Shown here: positions 35,523-42,867 of the stretch, one piece after another
How positions within the stretch are numbered: the stretch's first letter is position 1
How the letters are laid out: every line of letters begins with the position of its first letter
The notes under the pieces: generated by a model
Seen by the model: only the letters and a program-made list of their open reading frames with translations
Databases searched by the model: none
What the model was told of the DNA's origin: nothing
Origin: Sphingobium sp. Leaf26
GTDB taxonomy: Bacteria > Pseudomonadota > Alphaproteobacteria > Sphingomonadales > Sphingomonadaceae
Direction: 5' to 3'
Assembly: GCF_001421665.1 (NCBI RefSeq)
Contig: NZ_LMKV01000029.1
Span: 165,188 to 229,187 of the forward strand
DNA: 64,000 nt
Program-made: the position numbers and the translations under genes

Positions 35523-36764
35523 CTACCGCCCCCTCAGGGCCGCTTCCGCCTCCTGCATATAGTCGCGGGTGATGGGCAGGGCGCGGCGGTCGCGGGCGTA
35601 CTGGATCTGGAAATTGACCATGCCGCCATGTTCGAACACGGTCGCCGCCCCGGCGAGGTAGAAGGTCCAGAGGCGGAAGAAGCGCTCGTCGTACAGCGCC
35701 ACGATATCGGCCTTGCGCGCCATGGTCCGCTTGTACCATTCGCGAATGGTGAGGCCATAATGGACGCGCAGCACCTCCACGTCCGTCACGATCAGCCGCG
35801 TGCCCTCGCTCCCGGCGACCATTTCCGACAAAGCGGGAATATAGCCGCCGGGGAAGATATATTTGGTGGTGAAGGCGTCGGTGGTGCCCGCCCCGCCCAT
35901 GCGGCCGATCGTATGAACCAGCATCACGCCGTCAGGCGTCAGCAACTGACGGCATGTGTCGAAGAAAGTGCGGTAATCGGGCGTGCCGACATGTTCGAAC
36001 ATGCCGACCGATACGATCCGGTCGAACGGCCCGGTCATGTCGCGATAGTCGATCAGTTCGAACCGGACATGGTCGGAGACCCCGGCGTCGATCGCCCGCT
36101 GCCGCGCGACCTTCAACTGCTCCTCCGACAGGGTGATGCCGGTCACGTCGACGCCGCAGGTGCGGTGGAGATAGAGCGCCATGCCGCCCCAGCCACAGCC
36201 GATGTCCAGCACCTTCATGCCCGGCTTCAGATATAATTTGGCGGCGATATGCGCCTTCTTGTCCTCCTGCGCCTGTTCCAGGCTGATCCCGGCCTCATTG
36301 TCCACATCGGGATAATAGGCGCAGCTATATTGGCGGTCGCGGTCGAGAAACAGGGCGTAGAGCGCGCCGGACAGGTCGTAATGATGGGCGACATTGGCCT
36401 TCGATCGGGCGCGGTGATTGGCGCGCCACAATCTCTGGCGCGCCACGCCGATGCCGCGCTTGAGCAGGCTCTTCGATTCGATCGACTTGCCCTGTTCCCA
36501 CGGATTGTTGGCCCGAATCATGGATATGAATTCCATGATGCCGCCGCCCTCTATCCCGACCCGGCCGTCGATCCACGCTTCGGCCATGCCCAGGCGCGGG
36601 TCTTTCACGATGTCGAATGGCACCCGGCCATCCTTGAACCGCAGGGCAAGATCGGGAAATTCGGGATCGGCCTGACCGACCGTGATGGTCTTGCCGTTGG
36701 CGTAATGGACGGTCACACGGCCGCGCGTGACGAGCCGCTTGAGAACCACTTCAAACAGTTTCAT
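35523..36764 (-). CDS. cfa: Cyclopropane-fatty-acyl-phospholipid synthase
   Basis: This 413-aa SAM-dependent methyltransferase adds a methylene bridge to unsaturated phospholipid acyl chains. KVLDIGCGWGGMALYLH is the SAM-binding loop (~190), followed by GITLSEEQLKVARQRA and SVGMFEHVG. Residues KANVAHHYDLSGALYALFLD mark the Cfa lipid-facing domain. It begins 31 bp after the molybdopterin gene on the same strand, so it likely belongs to the b561-MsrP-like-cfa cluster. Cyclopropanation usually protects membranes under stress or stationary phase. Confidence 0.93.
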   Translation of the reverse strand: MKLFEVVLKRLVTRGRVTVHYANGKTITVGQADPEFPDLALRFKDGRVPFDIVKDPRLGMAEAWIDGRVGIEGGGIMEFISMIRANNPWEQGKSIESKSLLKRGIGVARQRLWRANHRARSKANVAHHYDLSGALYALFLDRDRQYSCAYYPDVDNEAGISLEQAQEDKKAHIAAKLYLKPGMKVLDIGCGWGGMALYLHRTCGVDVTGITLSEEQLKVARQRAIDAGVSDHVRFELIDYRDMTGPFDRIVSVGMFEHVGTPDYRTFFDTCRQLLTPDGVMLVHTIGRMGGAGTTDAFTTKYIFPGGYIPALSEMVAGSEGTRLIVTDVEVLRVHYGLTIREWYKRTMARKADIVALYDERFFRLWTFYLAGAATVFEHGGMVNFQIQYARDRRALPITRDYMQEAEAALRGR

Positions 36765-36795
36765 GTCGCCACCATGTCATGTCGTTACGCAGGCG

Positions 36796-37542
36796 TCAAA
36801 CGCCGGCATACCAGTCATAATCGGCATGGTCTTCCCAAAATCCGCCCTTACCCTTGCCGATTGCGGTCAGGCTGTCCACCGCCTCTATCCCCATGAGATA
36901 TTTGGCTTGTTTGTAACCCAATTGTCTTTCGACACGCAACCGCAGCGGTGCGCCATTGGCCACGGAGAGTGGCCGGTCGTTCAGCGCAAAGGCCAGGATG
37001 GTCTGGGGGTGAAAGGCATCGGTCAGGTCGATACTTTCATAATAGGGCCGCCCGCCGCCCATATCGTCGGCGCAGCGAAAGACGATGTAGCGCGCCCGGC
37101 TTTTCAGCCCCGCGCCGTCGAGAATCGTCTTCAGCGGCACGCCGCGCCACTTGCCGATCGCGCTCCATCCCTCGACGCAGTCATGGCGGGTGATCTGCTC
37201 GCGATGCGGCAGGCGGCGCAACTGCGCCAGCGAGAGCGACAGGTCGCGCGTGACCAGCCCCGACACCTGTAGCCGCCAGTCGGCAAAGCCGCCGCGCCAC
37301 AGCGCCTTGTAGGCGGGCGTGTTGGGATTGGCGGTACCATTGGCGCGGAAGATCGGAGAAATCTGGTCGGGGCGGAACTCCCGCGCCAGCGCGTCGGGCG
37401 CCATCAACCCGCGCTGCGCCCATTTGTGGAAATTCTCGGCGGAAAAGAGCGCCTCGCGAAAGCCCTCGTCGCGTGCCAGCCGGTCGCAGCCGGCCAGCGT
37501 CGCGGTGGCGCCCAGCAACAGGGTGCGGCGGGTCAGGATCAT
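36796..37542 (-). CDS. Sulfite-oxidase-fold molybdopterin oxidoreductase (MsrP/YedY-like)
   Basis: This 248-aa protein starts MILTRRTLLLGATATLAGCD, a twin-arginine leader that could also end at a lipobox (LAGC). The Mo-ligand Cys is in ITRHDCVEGWSAIGKWRG (~120). The fold matches MsrP, which reduces periplasmic methionine sulfoxide, but substrate is not certain for this short form. It overlaps the upstream b-type cytochrome gene as ATGA, so the cytochrome probably supplies electrons in place of MsrQ. Confidence 0.83.
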   Translation of the reverse strand: MILTRRTLLLGATATLAGCDRLARDEGFREALFSAENFHKWAQRGLMAPDALAREFRPDQISPIFRANGTANPNTPAYKALWRGGFADWRLQVSGLVTRDLSLSLAQLRRLPHREQITRHDCVEGWSAIGKWRGVPLKTILDGAGLKSRARYIVFRCADDMGGGRPYYESIDLTDAFHPQTILAFALNDRPLSVANGAPLRLRVERQLGYKQAKYLMGIEAVDSLTAIGKGKGGFWEDHADYDWYAGV

Positions 37543-38258
37543 GGCCGGTCCCGCGGCAGGCGATAGCGGCCGGTGATGATCGCCCGCACCTGATTCACCG
37601 GTCCGCTGAGCAGCACCATGAGGATATGGACGACGACAAAGGCGACGAGCGCAAAGGCGGTGATGAAGTGGATCGACCGCGCCGATTGCCGCCCGCCGAA
37701 CAGATCGACCAGCCAGGGCCAGGCCGCATTCATGCCGGGGGACATGGTCAGGCCGGTCAGGATGATGAGCGGCAGCGCCACGAAGATCATACCGACATAG
37801 CTGGCCTTTTGCAGCAGGCCGTAGCGCAAGGCCGCCTCCCCCTTAGGAAAGCGCAGCCGGGCATGGTCGCTGATGTCCTGCCAGAGGTGGCGCGGCGTGA
37901 GTTCCTCGCGGCGGAAGGCGAGGTCGCGACCGATGTGCCGGTTGGCGAGGCTCCAGAGCATATAGGCGAGGAGCGCGAAGGCGAAGATCGGCGCGGCGGC
38001 GAGATGCCAGTGGCGTGACAGGGCCAGGCTGTAATGGCCCGGCAGGGTGATCCATCCCGGAAAGCGATCCAGCACCAGCCAGCCATGGTCGAAATTGGCG
38101 CCATATTGCCCCCAATAGAGGCGGGGATGCGCGTTGAAGATGCCCAGGCCGCTGGTGAAGAGGATGTAAAGCAGCAGCGCGTTCAGCCCGTGCCAAAGGC
38201 GGGTGGAGAGGCGATGGCGCTGGGCCATCCTGTCTGCGCTGTCGATCATGCTGACCAT
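37539..38258 (-). CDS. Cytochrome b561-type membrane protein
   Basis: This 239-aa protein has four main membrane helices with conserved His residues (LSTRLWHGLNALLLYILF, LSRHWHLAAAPIF, SARSIHFITAFALVAFVVVH). This fits the Ni/Fe-hydrogenase b-type/b561 superfamily that passes quinol electrons to periplasmic molybdoenzymes. The start MVSMIDSADRMAQRH is listed; the ATG at 38249 (MIDSADR) is possible. It is the first gene of the cluster with the molybdopterin protein and cfa. Confidence 0.82.
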   Translation of the reverse strand: MVSMIDSADRMAQRHRLSTRLWHGLNALLLYILFTSGLGIFNAHPRLYWGQYGANFDHGWLVLDRFPGWITLPGHYSLALSRHWHLAAAPIFAFALLAYMLWSLANRHIGRDLAFRREELTPRHLWQDISDHARLRFPKGEAALRYGLLQKASYVGMIFVALPLIILTGLTMSPGMNAAWPWLVDLFGGRQSARSIHFITAFALVAFVVVHILMVLLSGPVNQVRAIITGRYRLPRDRP

Positions 38259-38572
38259 GCGGTGATCCTATCCGATTTTCCGCCGAGGTCCACCGTCGAT
38301 CATCGATGATGGGGCAAAGTGCCCAATGTAACCGTTTTGCAACACAAGTGCTGAAATTGATTGAAATAAAGATTGACCCCCTTTGCAACTCAAACTTGCG
38401 ATCCTAGATGGCAATTGCGCGGTCATGATGCGGATCGCGCTCTTGATCTCCGGATAATGGAGAGAAGAGTCGCAGGAGTTATTATGAGAATAAGTTCATA
38501 ATATCTTTGCATCGAACCTGAACGCCAGATGAATTTCTAAGTCTCGGCGACAAGATAAATATCGAGGACTTT
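38259..38572. promoter_or_regulatory. 314-bp divergent control region with TTGCAACA motif and mini-ORF
   Basis: This unusually AT-rich gap separates the leftward b561 operon from the outer-membrane gene. GTAACCGTTTTGCAACACAA (38328-38347) resembles the shared motif at 18891 and 27077 with a one-base longer spacing, and TTTGCAACTCAAACTTGCGA follows at about 38382. CAGGAG then precedes a five-codon ORF, ATG at 38484 to TAA at 38501 (MRISS). No promoter can be fixed by eye. The mini-ORF could be a leader peptide or chance. Confidence 0.35.
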
Positions 38573-39085
38573 ATGAAGACTGTGATTTTCGCAGCCGTTG
38601 CTGCTGCCACCGTTGTTTCGGCCCCTGCCTTTGCTCAGGACGCTGCGCCCTTCACCGGGCCGCGCGCGGGCATCACTGCGGGCTATGACAAGTTCGACGG
38701 CCGTGACGGCTTCACCTATGGCGTGACCGCCGGTTACGACATCGCCGTCACCCCTGGCGTGACCTTCGGTCCTGAAGTGTCGTTCAGCGACACCACCACC
38801 AGCGCCGGCGCTGGTGCGGAAGTCAGCCGCGACCTGGCCGCTTCGGTCCGTCTCGGCTACACCCTGACCCCGCAGGTTCTGGCCTTCGGCAAGGTCGGCT
38901 ATGCCAACACCCGCATCGATCTGGGCAATGGCGGCGCGTCGTTCGAAGGCGTGCGTTATGGCGGCGGTCTGGAATATTCGGTGACCCCGACCACCTACAT
39001 CTCGGCTGAATATCAGCGCAGCGAGTATGAAGCCAATATCGGCGGTCGCGACGTCGGCCTGGTCGGCGTCGGCTTCCGTTTCTGA
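38573..39085 (+). CDS. Small outer-membrane beta-barrel protein
   Basis: This 170-aa protein has a signal peptide (MKTVIFAAVAAATVVSAPAFAQ). The mature part of about 148 residues is built of alternating amphipathic strands (GITAGYDKFDGRDGFTYGV, ASVRLGYTLTPQVLAFGKVG) and ends in Phe (VGLVGVGFRF). It fits the eight-stranded OmpX/OmpA-like barrel fold without a peptidoglycan-binding domain. GAGGAC lies before the ATG. It likely has a structural or adhesive role; no transport substrate is evident. Confidence 0.88.
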   Translation: MKTVIFAAVAAATVVSAPAFAQDAAPFTGPRAGITAGYDKFDGRDGFTYGVTAGYDIAVTPGVTFGPEVSFSDTTTSAGAGAEVSRDLAASVRLGYTLTPQVLAFGKVGYANTRIDLGNGGASFEGVRYGGGLEYSVTPTTYISAEYQRSEYEANIGGRDVGLVGVGFRF

Positions 39086-39144
39086 TCCCTCTCAAAACGA
39101 TCAGATTCCAAGGAAGGGCGGTCCTGCAAAGGGCCGCCCTTTTC

Positions 39145-39582
39145 TTATGCCGGTACAAGTCGGGCAGGCAGCGATTGCAGATCCGGTTCCACCCACCCCA
39201 GCCGGGCCGGCGCGGACATCAGCCGATCGCGCGACCAGTAAGTTAAGAGCCAGTCCTTGTCCCCCAGTGGTGAGGCCATCAGCGCCGCCAGCGCATCGGC
39301 CGGGGCGATGTCGGCGGGCAGGCCGGCCAGCAGGGCGCGCGTCATGTGCAGCGACGCCTGGGTGATGGTTTCATGATAGCCGCTGCTGCCGCTGTTCACG
39401 CCACCTGCGCTTTCATTATAGCGGCGGATGAGGCCGGGCATGTCGCGTTCGGGCTGGATGTCCGGGCGTTTCAGGATCAGCCAGAGTGCGGTCGAAAAAT
39501 GCGCCTGATGCGTCCACCGCGCCTTGGGCAGGGTGCAGGCGCAAAATCCGTCCGCCAGCGCCTTCATCTCGTCATCGGTCAT
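39145..39582 (-). CDS. Conserved hypothetical protein
   Basis: This 145-aa cytoplasmic protein of unrecognised family is all-helical in appearance. KARWTHQAHFSTALWLIL contains a His-x2-His, and YNESAGGVNSGSSGYHETIT and LLTYWSRDRLMSAPARLGWVEPDL look conserved. GGGGAAAGAGG precedes the ATG at 39582. The frame is open upstream to 39855 but overlaps rlmN there. It lies after rlmN and its terminator. Confidence 0.7.
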   Translation of the reverse strand: MTDDEMKALADGFCACTLPKARWTHQAHFSTALWLILKRPDIQPERDMPGLIRRYNESAGGVNSGSSGYHETITQASLHMTRALLAGLPADIAPADALAALMASPLGDKDWLLTYWSRDRLMSAPARLGWVEPDLQSLPARLVPA

Positions 39583-39598
39583 CCTCTTTCCCCCTAAT

Positions 39599-39628
39599 GA
39601 AAAGCCCCGCCGTTGCGGGCGGGGCTTG
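39599..39628 (-). terminator. Intrinsic terminator of rlmN
   Basis: AAGCCCCGCC/GGCGGGGCTT forms a 10-bp stem followed leftward by TTTTC. It lies 37 bp after the rlmN stop and just before the next leftward gene. Confidence 0.8.
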
Positions 39629-39665
39629 TCGTCCTGCGCGTGCGGCGCATGCTGTCGCCCCCGGA

Positions 39666-40952
39666 TTATCCGAGTGCGGCTTGCTTCTCTTCGGCCAGGC
39701 GCTTCATTTCGGCCTTGCTCTTCTTCTCGCTCGCCGACTTGAGCTGGCCGCAGGCAGCCATGATGTCGCGGCCGCGCGGCGTGCGGACCGGCGCGCTGAT
39801 GCCGCCTTCGAACACGATGCTGCTGAACGCACGGACGCGCTCCGGCGTCGAACATTCATAGTCGGTGCCGGGCCAGGGGTTGAACGGGATCAGGTTGACC
39901 TTGGCCGGCAGCTTGTACTTGCGGATCAGGCGGACAAGTTCGCGCGCGTCCTCGTCGCTGTCATTCTTGTCGCGGATCATCACATATTCGAAGGTGATAC
40001 GCCGGGCATTGCTGGCCTTGGGATAGTCGGCGCAGGCCTGGAGCAATTCCTCGATGCCATATTTGCGGTTGAGCGGGACCAGTTCGTCGCGCACTTCCTT
40101 GGTCACGGCATGGAGCGACACGGCCAGATTGACGCCGATCTCCTCGCTCGCCCGCGCCATCATCGGGATGACGCCGGAGGTGGACAGGGTGATGCGGCGG
40201 CGCGACAGGGCAAGGCCATCGCCATCCATCACGACCTTCAGCGCGTCGCGCACATGCTCGAAATTATAAAGCGGCTCGCCCATGCCCATCATCACGATGT
40301 TGGTCAGCATCCGCCCGTCGGGCGAATATTGCGGGGCGTCCTCATCCTCGTCCGCGTCGTTGGCCCCGATCGCTGCCGAACCCATATTGCCCTTGGGCCA
40401 TTCGCCCAGCGCGTCGCGGGCCAGCATCACCTGCCCCACGATTTCGCCCGGCGTCAGGTTGCGCACCAGCCGCATCGTGCCGGTGTGGCAAAAGCTGCAA
40501 TTGAGGGTGCAACCGACCTGGCTGGACACGCAGAGCGTGCCACGGTCCGCATCGGGGATGAAGACCATTTCATAATCCTGCCCGTCGTCGGAGCGGAGCA
40601 GCCATTTGCGCGTGCCGTCGGTCGACACCTGCGCCTCCACCACCTGCGGGCGGCCAACGACGAAGCGTTCGGCCATCCAGCCGCGCATCGGCTTGGCAAG
40701 GTCGGTCATCGCCTCGAAATCGGTTTCGCCGCGATGATAGAGCCAGTGGAACAGTTGCTTGGAGCGCAGCTTGGCGGCCTTCACGTCAAGGCCGGCCTCC
40801 TCCAGCGCGCCTTTGATCTGCGGGCGCGACAGGCCCATCAGGTCGATGCGCCCATCCTCCCGCGGGGTCACCGCGCGCGGCACGGGCACAGGGTCGATGG
40901 GGCCGGGAATCGGCATGAGCGGGCTGGCGGCTGATTGCATGGCCGCGCACAT
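39666..40952 (-). CDS. rlmN: Dual-specificity 23S rRNA/tRNA (adenine-C2) methyltransferase RlmN
   Basis: This radical-SAM enzyme of about 428 aa methylates A2503 of 23S rRNA and A37 of some tRNAs. The cluster motif Cys-x3-Cys-x2-Cys is in [28 protein letters not shown] and the C-terminal [13 protein letters not shown]ys region are typical of RlmN. The ATG at 40952 ([10 protein letters not shown]) is listed, and 40940 is an alternative; no strong ribosome site distinguishes them. A short acidic insert ([10 protein letters not shown]) lies after the SAM loop. Confidence 0.94.
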   Translation of the reverse strand: MCAAMQSAASPLMPIPGPIDPVPVPRAVTPREDGRIDLMGLSRPQIKGALEEAGLDVKAAKLRSKQLFHWLYHRGETDFEAMTDLAKPMRGWMAERFVVGRPQVVEAQVSTDGTRKWLLRSDDGQDYEMVFIPDADRGTLCVSSQVGCTLNCSFCHTGTMRLVRNLTPGEIVGQVMLARDALGEWPKGNMGSAAIGANDADEDEDAPQYSPDGRMLTNIVMMGMGEPLYNFEHVRDALKVVMDGDGLALSRRRITLSTSGVIPMMARASEEIGVNLAVSLHAVTKEVRDELVPLNRKYGIEELLQACADYPKASNARRITFEYVMIRDKNDSDEDARELVRLIRKYKLPAKVNLIPFNPWPGTDYECSTPERVRAFSSIVFEGGISAPVRTPRGRDIMAACGQLKSASEKKSKAEMKRLAEEKQAALG

Positions 40953-40987
40953 AGTCGATTTGCGCGGATTTTTAAAGATAGGTTGGA

Positions 40988-41488
40988 TCAGCGCAGTTTC
41001 GAGCAGCCCAGCGCGGCCGCGTCGATCGCAGTGGCGGCGCCGCGCAGCGCATAGCTGTCGGCAAAGCCGCGCCCGTCCGCGCCGACGCCTGCGACGCTCA
41101 TGCTGCTGGCGGAGCGCATCGCCGCGACGATCTGCGCGTCGCCGCGCGCGTCGGGTGCCCATGCGTCGATCTGCCCGGCGACCAATGTGAAGCGGCGTTC
41201 GCCCACGGTCAGGATCACCGGGGATTTTTCCGCCCGCGCCCGGCTCAGGCGCACATGCACCTGTCCGCGCACCCTCTGGCGCGGCCATGTGCCGACCGAG
41301 GCGAAGCCCTTCGACTGTTGGCCACGGCGCGCGACCGGCTGGGTTATGGCATAGCAGCGCGGTGTCGCGGGATCGCGAAAGGCGCCCCAGCTTTCGAAAA
41401 TGCCCAATGAATCGCGGGCCATGGCCGGTGGCGCCACAAGCAGCAGGAGGGGCAGCAACGCCAGGGCGCTAGGGGTTGTGGGACGCAT
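40988..41488 (-). CDS. Secreted protein, possibly IalB-like
   Basis: This 166-aa protein has a signal peptide ([24 protein letters not shown]). The mature part begins [21 protein letters not shown] and contains [21 protein letters not shown]. The early Trp plus Cys and the beta-rich pattern recall IalB (invasion-associated locus B) proteins, but similarity is only by eye. The ATG at 41488 was chosen because the signal peptide begins there; the frame extends 22 codons upstream toward the dnaN leader. Confidence 0.65.
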   Translation of the reverse strand: MRPTTPSALALLPLLLLVAPPAMARDSLGIFESWGAFRDPATPRCYAITQPVARRGQQSKGFASVGTWPRQRVRGQVHVRLSRARAEKSPVILTVGERRFTLVAGQIDAWAPDARGDAQIVAAMRSASSMSVAGVGADGRGFADSYALRGAATAIDAAALGCSKLR

Positions 41489-41669
41489 GGTCGACGCAAA
41501 GCCCAAGCCGTCCCCTTTTGCAACCCCGGCGGACGACCAACAGGCCAAAAGCACGCATGCGACGCTTGCAGGAGGCGTTACAGCGGCTATGAAGGAGCAT
41601 CCATCATTGTCGCCGGGATTCGACCGAACCCCCGGCTATCGGCTTAAAAAGAACGGACAGAACAGGGAC

Positions 41670-42782
41670 ATGAAGGCCACCATCGAACGCGCAACGCTCC
41701 TCAAGAGCCTGAGCCACGTCCAGTCGGTGGTCGAGCGCAGGAATACCATTCCCATCCTGTCCAACGTGCTGATCGAGGCGTCGGCCGATGGCGCGATCAA
41801 GCTGATGGCGACCGACCTCGACCTCCAGATCGTCGAAAGCGTGTCGGCGCAGGTGGAACAGGCCGGCGCGACCACCATTTCCGCCCACACCCTGTTCGAC
41901 ATCGCCCGCAAGCTGCCCGAAGGCAGCCAGGTGTCGCTGCAAGCGGCCGAGGGCAAGATGCTGATCCAGGCCGGCCGCGCCCGGTTCAACCTGTCGACAC
42001 TGCCGCGCGACGATTTCCCGGTGATCGCCGAGGGCGAACTGCCCACGACGTTCGAACTGCCGGCCGAGACGCTCAAGCAGATCATCGACAAGACGCGCTT
42101 CGCCATCTCGACCGAAGAAACGCGCTATTATCTGAATGGTATCTATTTCCACGTCACCGACGACGACCAGCCGGTGCTGAAGGCCGCCGCAACCGACGGC
42201 CATCGCCTGGCCCGCGTCACCGTGACCCGTCCCGATGGCGCCGAAGGGATGCCCGGCATCATCATCCCGCGCAAATGTATCGGCGAATTGCGCAAGCTGC
42301 TGGACGAAGTCGACGGTTCGGTCGGCATTGCCCTGTCGGCCAGCAAGATCCGCTTCGGCCTGGGCAGCGCGATCCTGACCAGCAAGCTGATCGACGGCAC
42401 CTTCCCCGATTACAGCCGCGTCATCCCGACCGCGAACGACAAGCTGCTCAAGATCGACCCGCGCAGCTTCGAGGATGGCGTCGACCGCGTCGCCACCATC
42501 GCCACGGAAAAGACCCGCGCCGTCAAGATGAGCCTGGACAAGGACAAGATCACCCTGTCCGTCACCAGCCCCGAAAATGGTACGGCGGCCGAAGAAGTGC
42601 CCGGCGCGTTTCAGGGCGAGGGCTTCGATATCGGCTTCAACGCCCGCTATCTGCTGGACATTCTGGGCCAGATCGACAGCGACCTGGTCGAACTGCATCT
42701 GGCGGACGCCGCTGCGCCCACGCTGATCCGCGAAAGCGATACCAGCCCGGCGCTCTACGTGCTGATGCCGATGCGCGTCTGA
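41670..42782 (+). CDS. dnaN: DNA polymerase III beta subunit (sliding clamp)
   Basis: This 370-aa protein has three repeated clamp domains. MKATIERATLLKSLSHVQSVVERRNTIPILSNV is the typical opening (given here in part). KAAATDGHRLARVTV is the conserved central segment, and the C-terminus LYVLMPMRV is canonical. DnaN tethers polymerase to DNA. The start at 41670 is preceded by ACAGGG; upstream in-frame codons overlap the divergent secreted-protein gene. dnaA is not in the window. Confidence 0.97.
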   Translation: MKATIERATLLKSLSHVQSVVERRNTIPILSNVLIEASADGAIKLMATDLDLQIVESVSAQVEQAGATTISAHTLFDIARKLPEGSQVSLQAAEGKMLIQAGRARFNLSTLPRDDFPVIAEGELPTTFELPAETLKQIIDKTRFAISTEETRYYLNGIYFHVTDDDQPVLKAAATDGHRLARVTVTRPDGAEGMPGIIIPRKCIGELRKLLDEVDGSVGIALSASKIRFGLGSAILTSKLIDGTFPDYSRVIPTANDKLLKIDPRSFEDGVDRVATIATEKTRAVKMSLDKDKITLSVTSPENGTAAEEVPGAFQGEGFDIGFNARYLLDILGQIDSDLVELHLADAAAPTLIRESDTSPALYVLMPMRV

Positions 42783-42788
42783 CCTGAC

Positions 42789-42819
42789 CTTTGGTGCAGG
42801 TTCTCAGCCTGCGCCAAAG
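42789..42819 (+). terminator. Hairpin after dnaN
   Basis: CTTTGGTGCAGG (42789-42800) pairs with CCTGCGCCAAAG (42808-42819), with one G-U pair, around TTCTCAG. It has no clear U-run. Confidence 0.6.
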
Positions 42820-42867
42820 CGGACCGGAGGTAATCCTCTGGCAAGGAGTTTGCGTTACGGGTGACAC

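Noticed and set aside
41650..41662. GAAC-N5-GAAC before dnaN as a possible LexA site
   Set aside because: The alphaproteobacterial LexA pattern is GTTC-N7-GTTC; spacing here is wrong and no second orientation fits.
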